Of a DNA stretch of 64,000 nt, positions 54,136 through 62,045 are shown in pieces. The stretch is taken from the NCBI GenBank assembly GCA_002399735.1, contig DHEF01000044.1, positions 1 through 64,000 on the forward strand, written 5' to 3'. A program made the translations under genes and the position numbers. Position 1 is the stretch's first letter, and every line of letters begins with the position of its first letter. The stretch is from Chitinophagaceae bacterium UBA4857. GTDB lineage: Bacteria > Bacteroidota > Bacteroidia > Chitinophagales > Chitinophagaceae. A model generated the notes under the pieces. That model did not search any database. It worked only from the letters and a program-made list of their open reading frames with translations, and was not told where the DNA came from.

Positions 54136-54951
54136 TTATCCTGTTATTTTACCCAATACATATAATTGTTCAAGGTTTGGTGTTGGACTACCACCGGCAT
54201 TTTCCAATGTTATAGCAAATGCCTGGGCTTCACTTATGTTTTTAGCAGTACATATATTATCACAATCTTGTAGCACACCCGCATCAACCGGTTTGCCATC
54301 TACCAATGCCCAAAGCTGGTATTGTTTTCCGGAAGGTGCGGCAGGTAATTGATTGGCCACTAAATAAACTGCGGCGGTTTTTTTATTCCAAAAAACAGTA
54401 GCGGTATAATTTTCTTTACCGGCCATGGGAACTTTAATGTAATCAGGCGATGAAAAAATTTCAGCAGACTTAGTATAAGCAGTTAGTTGTGTTTGCTGTT
54501 GTTTATTTTGTTGTGCTAGTTGTGTGTTCAGGTTATTTAAATCGGCATAAGCTTCATTAACCTTTGTATATTTTTGGTATAAATAAATATTGACCGCAGC
54601 ACTGGCAATTAATAAAATAATAGCCGCCGCTGAAAGGTATTTAAAAATACTTACGTTTTTTGGTTTGGTTGTTGTTAAAGGTTCAATAGCGGGAATGTTT
54701 TTTTGTACACCTTGCTCATCAGCAGAAATATTACTGATAGCCTGTAAAAAATTATTCTTTCCTGCTGCCGGTGCGGCAGTAGCTTGTTGCATGGCTGTTT
54801 GCTCCAGCCATAACTCACATTGGTAGGCATACTCCTCTACTTCCGGATGTTGTAAACGCAGTTGTTGCAATTCTGCAACGTCTTTGTCGTCCGCAAGTCC
54901 CATCACAACAGTTTCTATGATGCCACTTTGTATGTACTCGTTTATATTCAC
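54136..54951 (-). CDS. Anti-sigma factor (RskA family)
   Basis: A 271 aa membrane anti-sigma factor. The cytoplasmic N-terminus (about 1-100) begins MNINEYIQSGIIETVVMGL and should bind the sigma factor. One membrane segment follows at about 105-123 (LSAAAIILLIASAAVNIYL), then a coiled coil (DLNNLNTQLAQQNKQQQTQL) and the RskA-type outer domain (VAGKENYTATVFWNKKTAAVYLVANQLPAAPSGKQYQLW in two parts). It overlaps the sigma gene by four bases. Confidence 0.9.
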   Translation of the reverse strand: MNINEYIQSGIIETVVMGLADDKDVAELQQLRLQHPEVEEYAYQCELWLEQTAMQQATAAPAAGKNNFLQAISNISADEQGVQKNIPAIEPLTTTKPKNVSIFKYLSAAAIILLIASAAVNIYLYQKYTKVNEAYADLNNLNTQLAQQNKQQQTQLTAYTKSAEIFSSPDYIKVPMAGKENYTATVFWNKKTAAVYLVANQLPAAPSGKQYQLWALVDGKPVDAGVLQDCDNICTAKNISEAQAFAITLENAGGSPTPNLEQLYVLGKITG

Positions 54952-55496
54952 TTTTCTATACTAAAATTTTTCCTTAATTGCAGTAGTGCTGCCCGCATTC
55001 TTGTTTTAACGGTTCCTAACGGAATATTTAATAATGTCGATATTTCCTCTTGTGTGTACCCTTGCGAATATGACAGTTCAATAATTTCTTTAAACTCATT
55101 TTTTAAATGATGTATTAAACTTGTAATACCCGACGAGTCAGGTATGCTATCTGTCATATCTTCTCTGTTCAAATTTATATCATCTAACTGTTCTGTTCGT
55201 TGTTCATTTTGCCAGCCCTTGCTTTTTAACACATCAATCGCTGTGTTTCGGGCAATATTATACATCCAGGTAAAAAGTCTTCCCTTCGTTGCATCATATT
55301 TTTCAATCTGACGCCAAATCTTCACAAAAACATCTTGTAATATATCGGAAGCAATTCCTTGATCCGGTACCAATTGTTGAATTACACCATTTAGGGCACC
55401 TGAATAGTTATCATAGAGATATGCGAAAGCTGACTGGTCTTTCAGTTTTAATAATTGAGCCAGTTCAGGCTCCGAATATTTAAGTAATGTAGTCAA
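54948..55496 (-). CDS. ECF-type RNA polymerase sigma factor
   Basis: A 182 aa sigma-70-family factor of the extracytoplasmic-function type. Region 2 (AFAYLYDNYSGAL...ASDILQDVFVKIWRQIEKYDATKGRLFTWMYNIARNTAIDVLK) and region 4 (IIELSYSQGYTQEEISTLLNIPLGTVKTRMRAALLQL) are complete. Partner of the overlapping anti-sigma gene. Probable targets are the ferritin-like operon downstream and its own promoter, but no promoter motif was identified. Confidence 0.94.
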   Translation of the reverse strand: MTTLLKYSEPELAQLLKLKDQSAFAYLYDNYSGALNGVIQQLVPDQGIASDILQDVFVKIWRQIEKYDATKGRLFTWMYNIARNTAIDVLKSKGWQNEQRTEQLDDINLNREDMTDSIPDSSGITSLIHHLKNEFKEIIELSYSQGYTQEEISTLLNIPLGTVKTRMRAALLQLRKNFSIEK

Positions 55497-55680
55497 TTGA
55501 ATAGCGATAAATTCTAATACCTAAATATATACGATATACAATGAGCAAAAGATTTAGTGCATAAAAATATTTTTATACAATCGTAAAATATTGCTTATCA
55601 ATATATTACTTATTTTAATAATCTTTATTTACGGCTTCTTCTATTATCTTTTATTAACTTTATAGCAAACCATTATTTTA

Positions 55681-56514
55681 ATGGAAGTAAAAATATACAC
55701 TCCACATATTGCTTTGCAGGAGTTTGTTTTAAATATACTTACCATTAATGCGCAGTTACCACAAAGCATGGAGAATGTTGTTACACCCTATCCACCCTCA
55801 CCTTTTCAATCGTTAATTTTTTATTGTAATCATCCTGTTTCTGTGGGCCAGGCTTCCAGAAAAATTTTTCAATTGCAGCCGCTTACCGTACTTACGGGGC
55901 CGCAGTATTCCCGCGTTAATGTAAAAGTGCATAAGCAAATCAAATCAGTACGGGTCGATTTTTTGCCCGGTGCTTTGCATCGTTTATTAGGTGTGCCAAT
56001 GGATGAGTTATTTGATATGGGTTTTGATGCAGTTGATTTACTTGGTGTAACCATGCGACAACTAAATGATCAACTACAGGAAATTTCAGATTTGGATGAA
56101 GCCAAAATATTAATCGAAAAATTTCTGTTACATCGCATTCATACTTATACAACGAAGGCACTTTTGCCTTTCGACCCTGCTATGCAGGTTTTACTAAAAG
56201 CAGCCGGCGATATGTCCATTAAACAAGTGGCTTCCCTTGCCTGCCTTAGCATTAAACAATTTGAGCGCAAGTGTAAAGAACGTATTGGTATGAACCCCAA
56301 AACCTTTACCCGGATTTTAAAATTTTCTAAAGCTTACCGTTTACATGAACAACAACCCACACTTAGCTGGACGAATATTGCCTACAAAGCCGGTTACTAT
56401 GATCAAATGCACGTGATAAAAGGTTTCAAAGTTTTTGCAGGTGTAAATCCTTCTGTTATTGAAAGACAACTTCTTTCTACCCCCTTGCGTATGCAAAAAC
56501 ATATGCGTTATTAA
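55681..56514 (+). CDS. AraC-family transcriptional regulator
   Basis: A 277 aa regulator with an N-terminal DUF6597-like sensing domain (IALQEFVLNILTIN..., LTGPQYSRVNVKV) and a C-terminal AraC-type double helix-turn-helix (about 175-265: MSIKQVASLACLSIKQFERKCKERIGMNPKTFTRI... then SWTNIAYKAGYYDQMHVIKGFKVFAGVNPSVIE). The ligand and targets are unknown. Divergent from the sigma factor gene with 184 bases between. Confidence 0.9.
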   Translation: MEVKIYTPHIALQEFVLNILTINAQLPQSMENVVTPYPPSPFQSLIFYCNHPVSVGQASRKIFQLQPLTVLTGPQYSRVNVKVHKQIKSVRVDFLPGALHRLLGVPMDELFDMGFDAVDLLGVTMRQLNDQLQEISDLDEAKILIEKFLLHRIHTYTTKALLPFDPAMQVLLKAAGDMSIKQVASLACLSIKQFERKCKERIGMNPKTFTRILKFSKAYRLHEQQPTLSWTNIAYKAGYYDQMHVIKGFKVFAGVNPSVIERQLLSTPLRMQKHMRY

Positions 56515-56640
56515 GTCAAGATTGCTATCTGTTTGTTTTTATTTTGTTAGCAGCGTTTCATCCTTGATTGAACTTTTGTTGTGATCCTATTGGATCGGAG
56601 TATAATTTATTTTAGTGGAAATAAATTAAAGACTTACTCT

Positions 56641-56711
56641 TGTACTGCAACAACACGAAGCGTCAATGAGGTTAATCCAATAACTGATATCGAATTAATT
56701 CTATTGAGTAA
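56641..56711 (-). repeat. Dispersed intergenic repeat, family B, copy 9
   Basis: Read on the minus strand it starts CTCAATAGAATTAATTCGAT and ends GTTGTTGCAGTACAAGAG. A TTCGATATCAGTTATTGGAT segment matches copy 4. Its A-rich end faces the 3' end of the AraC gene. Confidence 0.6.
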
Positions 56712-56757
56712 TTTTGTAAAATGTTGATTTGTTCTGTAGAACCCAAATAAGGTATAA

Positions 56758-57621
56758 CTACTTTTTCTTTAGAAAAATCTTCTTAAATATAGTTACCAAC
56801 CCTACTACTACTAAACCGGCAAGTAAACCAGCTACAATTTCTTTTGCAATAGAAGGAACACTTGGATATAAATCGTGTAAGTATTGAATATTGTGAACAA
56901 ATATTCCACCTGATACTAATATAAGTGCTATAGTACCGATTACTGCCAAGGATTTTATAACAATTGGTAACCCATTTACTAACACATTACCCAATGCCGC
57001 CCAAAAACCTTTATTATTGGAACGTTTTATTAATTTATAACCTGCATCATCCATACGAACAATTAAAGCTACAATACCATACACACCTACTGTTGCCAAA
57101 ACACCTACCACAGTTACCGTTAATATTTGAATAGTAAGTGTTTTATCAAGCACAGTACCTAAGGCTATAATAATAATCTCAACGGAAAGTATAAAATCGG
57201 TAGTAACAGCAGATTTTATTTTGGCTTTTTCAAGTGCCTGCCCCTCCTCTTTACTCTCCTGTATAACCTCCGTTCCTTTTTTAGGTTTATGAAAAATGTA
57301 TTCAATTATTTTTTCAACACCCTCGTAAGCAAGGTAAAGTCCGCCAACAATTAAAGCCACTTTTATAGCAATAGGAAAGAAAAAGTTTAATAATAATGCC
57401 AGCGGAATAATGATTAGCTTATTGATGAAAGAACCTTTGGTAATAGACCACAAAACCGGCAACTCACGTGTAGAAAGAAAGCCGGTAGCTTTTTCGGCAT
57501 TCACCGCCAAATCATCACCCAAAATACCTGCCGTTTTTTTAGTGGCTAACTTACTGGCAACGGCTACATCGTCCATCAAAGCTGCTATATCATCCAATAC
57601 AGCAAAAAATCCTGAACCCAT
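56758..57621 (-). CDS. DUF808 (YedI-type) multi-pass membrane protein
   Basis: A 287 aa inner-membrane protein with six to seven hydrophobic segments. The N-terminal SGFFAVLDDIAALMDDVAVASKLATKKTAGILGDDLAVN is the signature of the DUF808/YedI family, as is GVYGIVALIVRMDDAGYKL. No biochemical function is known to me. It is the most downstream gene of the minus-strand run that starts at 61924, though 69 bases separate it from the preceding gene and co-transcription is not certain. Confidence 0.87.
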   Translation of the reverse strand: MGSGFFAVLDDIAALMDDVAVASKLATKKTAGILGDDLAVNAEKATGFLSTRELPVLWSITKGSFINKLIIIPLALLLNFFFPIAIKVALIVGGLYLAYEGVEKIIEYIFHKPKKGTEVIQESKEEGQALEKAKIKSAVTTDFILSVEIIIIALGTVLDKTLTIQILTVTVVGVLATVGVYGIVALIVRMDDAGYKLIKRSNNKGFWAALGNVLVNGLPIVIKSLAVIGTIALILVSGGIFVHNIQYLHDLYPSVPSIAKEIVAGLLAGLVVVGLVTIFKKIFLKKK

Positions 57622-57690
57622 ACTATTTAATTACAATTATAACAGTAAAAATATGGGTTTAATTAATACAATTTTGAACAGTTTTATTGG

Positions 57691-58188
57691 TTACGGAAAT
57701 TGATAATCTTTTGAATTGATGACAATAGTACATTCCGGCATTTGCTGTTTTAACCGGAGCATAGTTGTTGGCAGATTAATATTATCACCAGCATCTGAAA
57801 AATGGAGTTCCTTTAAAAAAGGCTGCCCGGTTAAATTTAATAATCCATGCGAAGTAATTGAGGTTCCTTTCAGATATAAAAAAGTTAAGCCCTTTATCCT
57901 GTTTAAATCACTAACACAGTCATCTGTAATTAGATAGCAATCTTTTAAACGAAGTTCTTTTACATATTCTAAAGCCGGTAACAGTTTAATACTTTTATCG
58001 GTAACATCTGTTTCATGTAAGTCCAACATATCTATACGTTTAACATGTTCAATTATATAGGCAAACCCTTCATCATCTAAATCGGAGTATGGTCGTAAAT
58101 CTAAATGATGATAATACGTGTTAGTTAGCTCACCAAACTTACGTTTATAATATTTTCGGTTACGTGGCATGAAAAAGGTACTGTTCAA
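57691..58188 (-). CDS. Leucine-rich-repeat-like protein of unknown function
   Basis: A 165 aa cytoplasmic protein without a signal peptide. Three to four irregular leucine-rich repeats (VKRIDMLDLHETDVTDKSI, LEYVKELRLKDCYLITDDCV, IKGLTFLYLKGTSITSHGLL, QPFLKELHFSD) occupy residues about 45-140 and resemble cysteine-containing or G-type LRRs, suggesting protein binding. An in-frame start at 58170 (MPRNRKYYKRK) is as plausible as 58188. No family assigned. Confidence 0.65.
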   Translation of the reverse strand: MNSTFFMPRNRKYYKRKFGELTNTYYHHLDLRPYSDLDDEGFAYIIEHVKRIDMLDLHETDVTDKSIKLLPALEYVKELRLKDCYLITDDCVSDLNRIKGLTFLYLKGTSITSHGLLNLTGQPFLKELHFSDAGDNINLPTTMLRLKQQMPECTIVINSKDYQFP

Positions 58189-58255
58189 TAAAGTTTAAGA
58201 TATTTAGCCAATAATATACCACAAAGATCATATGAAATAGGGGCTCATAATTTCC

Positions 58256-59023
58256 TTATCCTCTTGCCCCGATATTAACCGGCGAAACTTCGATATTGTC
58301 GTTATTATCTATGGATATTTTACTCTTAATATACTGTTTTACTTTTTCTACAACACCACTATTATTTTTTTTAGTTGATAAAAAATCTACTTCAATTTCA
58401 AAATTCTTTTCTTTAACTGTTACATTAAAGTTACCCCCAGGTTCTATTTCTACTTTATGTATAACCTTACCATCAATGGCTACAAATTTCACAATCGTTT
58501 TTAAATCCTTATTCGTGTTTTTTCCTTTTACAAACATGTTTTTTAAAGGTGTAACAATATACTCCACTTGTAAACCGCCGTAATCTTTAAAAACAGATTG
58601 TTTTATTTTTTTTGTTCCTCCTTTACCATCCCAGCTTACAACTACTTTCGGAGACGTAAGAAATACTTTAGTGTTTTGAGCAGATTCATTCATTTTATTT
58701 GTGGCATCTTCAATCGTTTTGCCATAGGAAACTCCATGTGCTGCGTACTCACAGGTAAACCCTTGCATTTTGGTTTTAAACTCATAAACAACAGCAGCCT
58801 GATTGGGTTTTAGCAAATACATATCAGCGGAGCTGGCATTATTTTCTTTGTAAAAGTTTTTTCTTATTTCGCTGTATTCCGTAATATTAGCCAGTGGTTT
58901 TTGAGCGAATAACCTGTCACGACAGCCCTCACCTTTGGTTAGGTAAGAAGCAACAAAAAGATGGTCTTGGGCAAATGAAGATGTGCTGATCAATAAGCAG
59001 CATATGTAGATGCTTTTATACAT
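58256..59023 (-). CDS. Secreted protein of unknown function, last of the exported cluster
   Basis: A 255 aa protein with a signal peptide (about 1-18, STSSFAQ). The mature part is hydrophilic with two cysteines (GEGCRDR and FTCEYA) that may pair, and a beta-rich C-terminal third (IVKFVAIDGKVIHKVEIEPGGNFNVTVKEKN is the longest strand-like stretch). No family recognised. Nine bases after the mini-gene at 59033 and on the same strand, so it probably shares the transcript. Confidence 0.65.
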   Translation of the reverse strand: MYKSIYICCLLISTSSFAQDHLFVASYLTKGEGCRDRLFAQKPLANITEYSEIRKNFYKENNASSADMYLLKPNQAAVVYEFKTKMQGFTCEYAAHGVSYGKTIEDATNKMNESAQNTKVFLTSPKVVVSWDGKGGTKKIKQSVFKDYGGLQVEYIVTPLKNMFVKGKNTNKDLKTIVKFVAIDGKVIHKVEIEPGGNFNVTVKEKNFEIEVDFLSTKKNNSGVVEKVKQYIKSKISIDNNDNIEVSPVNIGARG

Positions 59024-59032
59024 ATTGCGTTT

Positions 59033-59185
59033 TTAAAATAAATCTTCTTTTATGATTTTAGCGTTATTAAGATTTGCTATATGCTTAAAAGCTTTTATAA
59101 TTTTATTGATATCTTCGTCTGGAACAGAATTGGTTTGAGCAAAACCTGTTTTACAAAAGAAACATAATAGTAATAATAATTTCAT
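59033..59185 (-). CDS. 50-codon exported mini-protein, reduced paralogue of the 60278 family
   Basis: Translates to a signal peptide (MKLLLLLCFFCKTGFAQ) followed by DEDINKIIKAFKHIANLN and ending EDLF. The core resembles the C-terminal tails of the genes at 60278 (EEVEKISKAFNHLRKL) and 60884 (ESVKKAFLRLTEIV), including the short hydrophobic-acidic end. The middle domain is missing. It could be a functional small protein or an internal-deletion relic. It fits between its neighbours with 12- and 9-base gaps, which supports its being translated. Confidence 0.6.
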   Translation of the reverse strand: MKLLLLLCFFCKTGFAQTNSVPDEDINKIIKAFKHIANLNNAKIIKEDLF

Positions 59186-59197
59186 ATTTTATAATTT

Positions 59198-60241
59198 TTA
59201 TTTATTTTTCCCTTCTATATTATTTCCTTCATTACCAATTTTAAACAACCCAATACCTATACCCAGACCGAACCAGGGTTTATTGCGATAAACCCATTTT
59301 TTTTGTAGTTGTCCGGGAGGAAAATCTACTCCTACTAAAAAGCTTAATTGTACATTATTCTTACCCCACATCCAGCCAATAGCAGGAGAAAACGTGGCAA
59401 TTTTATAGTCATTTCTTTGTTCTTTAATTTTTGACGAGTCGGCAGTAAAACTGCTGATACCCACATAGAGTAAAGCATTATGCGTAAACCCTTTTTTAAA
59501 ATTATGGTGAATGGTCCACGACAAGGTTGTTCCAACAGAAAAACCATCAGAAAAATCAAACTGACCACTTTCTGTTGCAAAAGGACGTATTTTTACTGGT
59601 AGTGCAAGTAGCCCTATATTAAGTGCCTTGTTATGATTTTCAAATTCAGTTGAATTATTGATAATAAGTGATGTAGGTACAATAAATACCGTTTTTGATA
59701 GATCAAAAACTTCCGCTTTTTTATCTGTCTCAGACCCTGATAAAGTCAATTTCAATCCGTCGACGGTATAAGAAGATTCTTTATCAAAGCGATTTAATTT
59801 CTCTCCCTCCTTTTCTCGTGATAAAAGATAACCAAATAAGTTTTTATTCTTTTGATTTTTAAGTGGCCAAAACTGTATAAGGCTGTAACTGCCTATTTGT
59901 TGAATAATATTAAAAGCATAACCGGGTGATATTAACAGGGTTCTTAGTAATAAGGTATCAGATCTTCCTTCCGGAATTCTTGTTCCTTGTTTTAGTATAA
60001 TGGAACCATCGCTATCTTTAATATCAGCTTTTAATACGGTATAAATGGTATCTTTTTCAATAGAAATAGTTTCTGTATTAGCAGCTAATAAGCCTTCTTT
60101 AGCAAAGGTTTTCGCAATATCAATTGGACATAGTGGTGTAGCGTACTTTAAGTATCGAGGTTTATCTGATATTTGGGCCAACAGGTTATTACTCCCATAA
60201 TATAAAAATATAATACAAAAGAAAAGAAGGACTCTGTTCAT
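59198..60241 (-). CDS. Predicted outer-membrane-associated protein of unknown function
   Basis: A 347 aa protein with a signal peptide (about 1-22, NNLLAQ). The N-terminal half (CPIDIAKTFAKEGLLAANTETISIEKDTIYTVLKADIKD in two parts) is not recognised. The C-terminal half has alternating strands with amphipathic character (FSVGTTLSWTIHH, ALLYVGISSF, ATFSPAIGWMWG, VQLSFLVGVDFPPG, PWFGLGIGIGLF), suggesting a small beta-barrel. Part of the palindrome-controlled cluster, 36 bases after the gene at 60278. Confidence 0.65.
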   Translation of the reverse strand: MNRVLLFFCIIFLYYGSNNLLAQISDKPRYLKYATPLCPIDIAKTFAKEGLLAANTETISIEKDTIYTVLKADIKDSDGSIILKQGTRIPEGRSDTLLLRTLLISPGYAFNIIQQIGSYSLIQFWPLKNQKNKNLFGYLLSREKEGEKLNRFDKESSYTVDGLKLTLSGSETDKKAEVFDLSKTVFIVPTSLIINNSTEFENHNKALNIGLLALPVKIRPFATESGQFDFSDGFSVGTTLSWTIHHNFKKGFTHNALLYVGISSFTADSSKIKEQRNDYKIATFSPAIGWMWGKNNVQLSFLVGVDFPPGQLQKKWVYRNKPWFGLGIGIGLFKIGNEGNNIEGKNK

Positions 60242-60277
60242 AAAATGGTTTAATGGTTAATATTATGGTCAATTACT

Positions 60278-60874
60278 CTAATCAAAACTTATTGGGTCAG
60301 GAGCTCCGCATAGTTTACGCAAATGATTGAATGCTTTGCTAATTTTTTCTACTTCTTCATTATCAAACCCATCCTTACATCCATACCATAAAGGAAAAGT
60401 TGCTGAATTATCCATTTTCGTTTTCCAAGGGTCATCACCATAACCGCCTGCGTTTTCTGTCTTTATTTTATAGTCGCCCGGTGCCACATTAAATGTGATA
60501 CGGATCTGTTGAGCGTCGCAATTACTCTTGCTTTCAACTGTAATAAGAGACGATTTTTTAATTGATTCAATCTTTGATAAATCAATATTTATACGATTTT
60601 GATATATCACCTCGCCATTGTCCATATTAATACTGATCTCATACTCCCAATACATTTGCAAAATGTTTTTTTCTTTATCAAACTCTATCTTATAATGCTT
60701 ATACGAACGTTTTAGGCCATCGCTTGAACGTCCACAATACCAATTAAAACTCTTTTCAAAAGACTGTTTAATAAATGCAACTGTTTCTTCCTTTGTAGGT
60801 TTGTTTTGTGCTTGTACTGACTGCAAACTGCCAAATAGTACGAATAGTACAAATAGTAGAATTATATTTCTCAT
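60278..60874 (-). CDS. Secreted protein of unknown function, paralogue of 60884
   Basis: A 198 aa protein with a signal peptide (about 1-22, SVQAQ). It begins QNKPTKEETVAFIKQSFEKS, matching the mature start of the next gene upstream, and ends EEVEKISKAFNHLRKLCG then DPISFD, again matching that gene's end (KKAFLRLTEI...DPFAD). The middle is a beta-rich domain with three cysteines. It starts three or nine bases after the stop of 60884. A start at 60880 would add two residues. Confidence 0.68.
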   Translation of the reverse strand: MRNIILLFVLFVLFGSLQSVQAQNKPTKEETVAFIKQSFEKSFNWYCGRSSDGLKRSYKHYKIEFDKEKNILQMYWEYEISINMDNGEVIYQNRINIDLSKIESIKKSSLITVESKSNCDAQQIRITFNVAPGDYKIKTENAGGYGDDPWKTKMDNSATFPLWYGCKDGFDNEEVEKISKAFNHLRKLCGAPDPISFD

Positions 60875-60883
60875 AAACAAATT

Positions 60884-61429
60884 TTAATCTGCAAACGGGT
60901 CTTTATTCTCTTCTTTGACAATTTCTGTTAGGCGGAGAAAGGCTTTTTTTACTGATTCAGCTTTGCCTTTTGGGATTAGTATAGCAAGTACTGAACTATA
61001 TCCAACTTCTTTTTTTGATTCATTCCTATTGTAAGATGCTAAACCATTATTTGTTTCTTCCCTTTTAACATCTTTTTTAAAAGGAATCCATATTTCACAG
61101 ATATCATCTCTTCCTACTTCACAATTCATCAGTTCAAACTCCTTCTCCATGTTTAAAAATTCTAATGATGGAAAAGTTTGCGTTTCTACATATTTATTTG
61201 TTTCAACGATTGTACCATTATCTTTGTTTATTTCCATAATACTAATTCGTCTGTAACTCATAAGATCAAAAGAAATTTCTTTTGTCCTAGTGGAATTATA
61301 AATTGTCCCAATAGCCTCTTCAGCAGTTCTATTAATAAACGCAATAGTTTCTTCCTTAGTAGGTTTATTTTGTGCATACATTGTATGTATACACACAGTA
61401 AGACATAGAACGGTTATTATCTTTCTCAT
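60884..61429 (-). CDS. Secreted protein of unknown function, paralogue of 60278
   Basis: A 181 aa protein with a signal peptide (about 1-19, MYAQ). It shares with its downstream paralogue the mature start QNKPTKEETIAFINRTAEEA and a C-terminal helix plus DPFAD end. The central beta-rich part has two cysteines (NCEVGRDDIC). Duplicated gene pair. It begins 27 bases after the repeat protein at 61457. No domain family recognised. Confidence 0.68.
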   Translation of the reverse strand: MRKIITVLCLTVCIHTMYAQNKPTKEETIAFINRTAEEAIGTIYNSTRTKEISFDLMSYRRISIMEINKDNGTIVETNKYVETQTFPSLEFLNMEKEFELMNCEVGRDDICEIWIPFKKDVKREETNNGLASYNRNESKKEVGYSSVLAILIPKGKAESVKKAFLRLTEIVKEENKDPFAD

Positions 61430-61456
61430 ATTTTATTTTGGATAATAGCAAATATT

Positions 61457-61924
61457 TTAATCGCAGTTATTAATATCGTATTTAATACCCCAATCATATT
61501 CTTCAGTATACTTTCTGTCTTGAAAAATGATATGAAATAAGGCTAGTTTTGCATCAGCCTTTGTCTGGTGTTTACAAGATGTGGTAGCATTTAACATACG
61601 GGTATTGCCTTCTTTATCTTTTACTCTTACAGATGCTGAACCTCCGTATTTCCACGCATACTTATCACCTTGCTCATATTTATCAATACTATAATATACC
61701 TGACTACTAAACTTTTCATTGTATTTACATTCGCTTTCAAGCTCTTTGAGTAAAGATGCTTTGGCATCAGTTTCGGAATAATTTGACGATTGTTTTACCA
61801 CATTCAATACGCGGGTATTGCCATCACCATCTTTTACATGAACCCAGGCGCTACCACCATATTTTTGGGCATGTGTTATACAACTAAGCAATATGATTAA
61901 TTTGAATAAAATAATTTTTCTCAT
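61457..61924 (-). CDS. Secreted two-repeat protein of unknown function, first gene of the cluster
   Basis: A 155 aa protein with a signal peptide (about 1-20, ITHAQ) and two tandem copies of a roughly 65-70 aa unit (21-91 and 92-155). Each unit starts KYGGSA, continues VKDxxGNTRxLN, then an acidic helix with DAK and a KY(N/T)E motif; each ends in a YSID or YDIN strand. The second copy keeps a terminal NNCD. The unit is not recognised. A candidate -7 box (TAACCTTTG with a 3-base N spacer, 61953-61961) and the palindrome at 61979 lie upstream. Confidence 0.68.
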   Translation of the reverse strand: MRKIILFKLIILLSCITHAQKYGGSAWVHVKDGDGNTRVLNVVKQSSNYSETDAKASLLKELESECKYNEKFSSQVYYSIDKYEQGDKYAWKYGGSASVRVKDKEGNTRMLNATTSCKHQTKADAKLALFHIIFQDRKYTEEYDWGIKYDINNCD

Positions 61925-61978
61925 TATAATATTTTAGAATATAAAATCGGCTCAAAGGTTATTTGTTTCGACTATAAA

Positions 61979-62004
61979 AAAAATACTCACATGTGAGTAT
62001 TTTT
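61979..62004. promoter_or_regulatory. Perfect 26-bp palindrome in a divergent promoter region, candidate operator
   Basis: A perfect inverted repeat with core ACTCACATGTGAGT, extended by AT on both sides to 13 bp per arm, centred at 61991.5. It lies between the divergent genes at 61924 and 62046. Relative to the candidate -7 elements on each side (61953-61961, minus; 62017-62023, plus) the centre is about 38-44 bases from the predicted starts, the position of an activator or repressor site near a -35/-33 region. The position between two gene starts argues against a terminator. Confidence 0.65.
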
Positions 62005-62045
62005 AATATAATGATGTATTTTGCCGCTAACCATTACAAGCTTAT

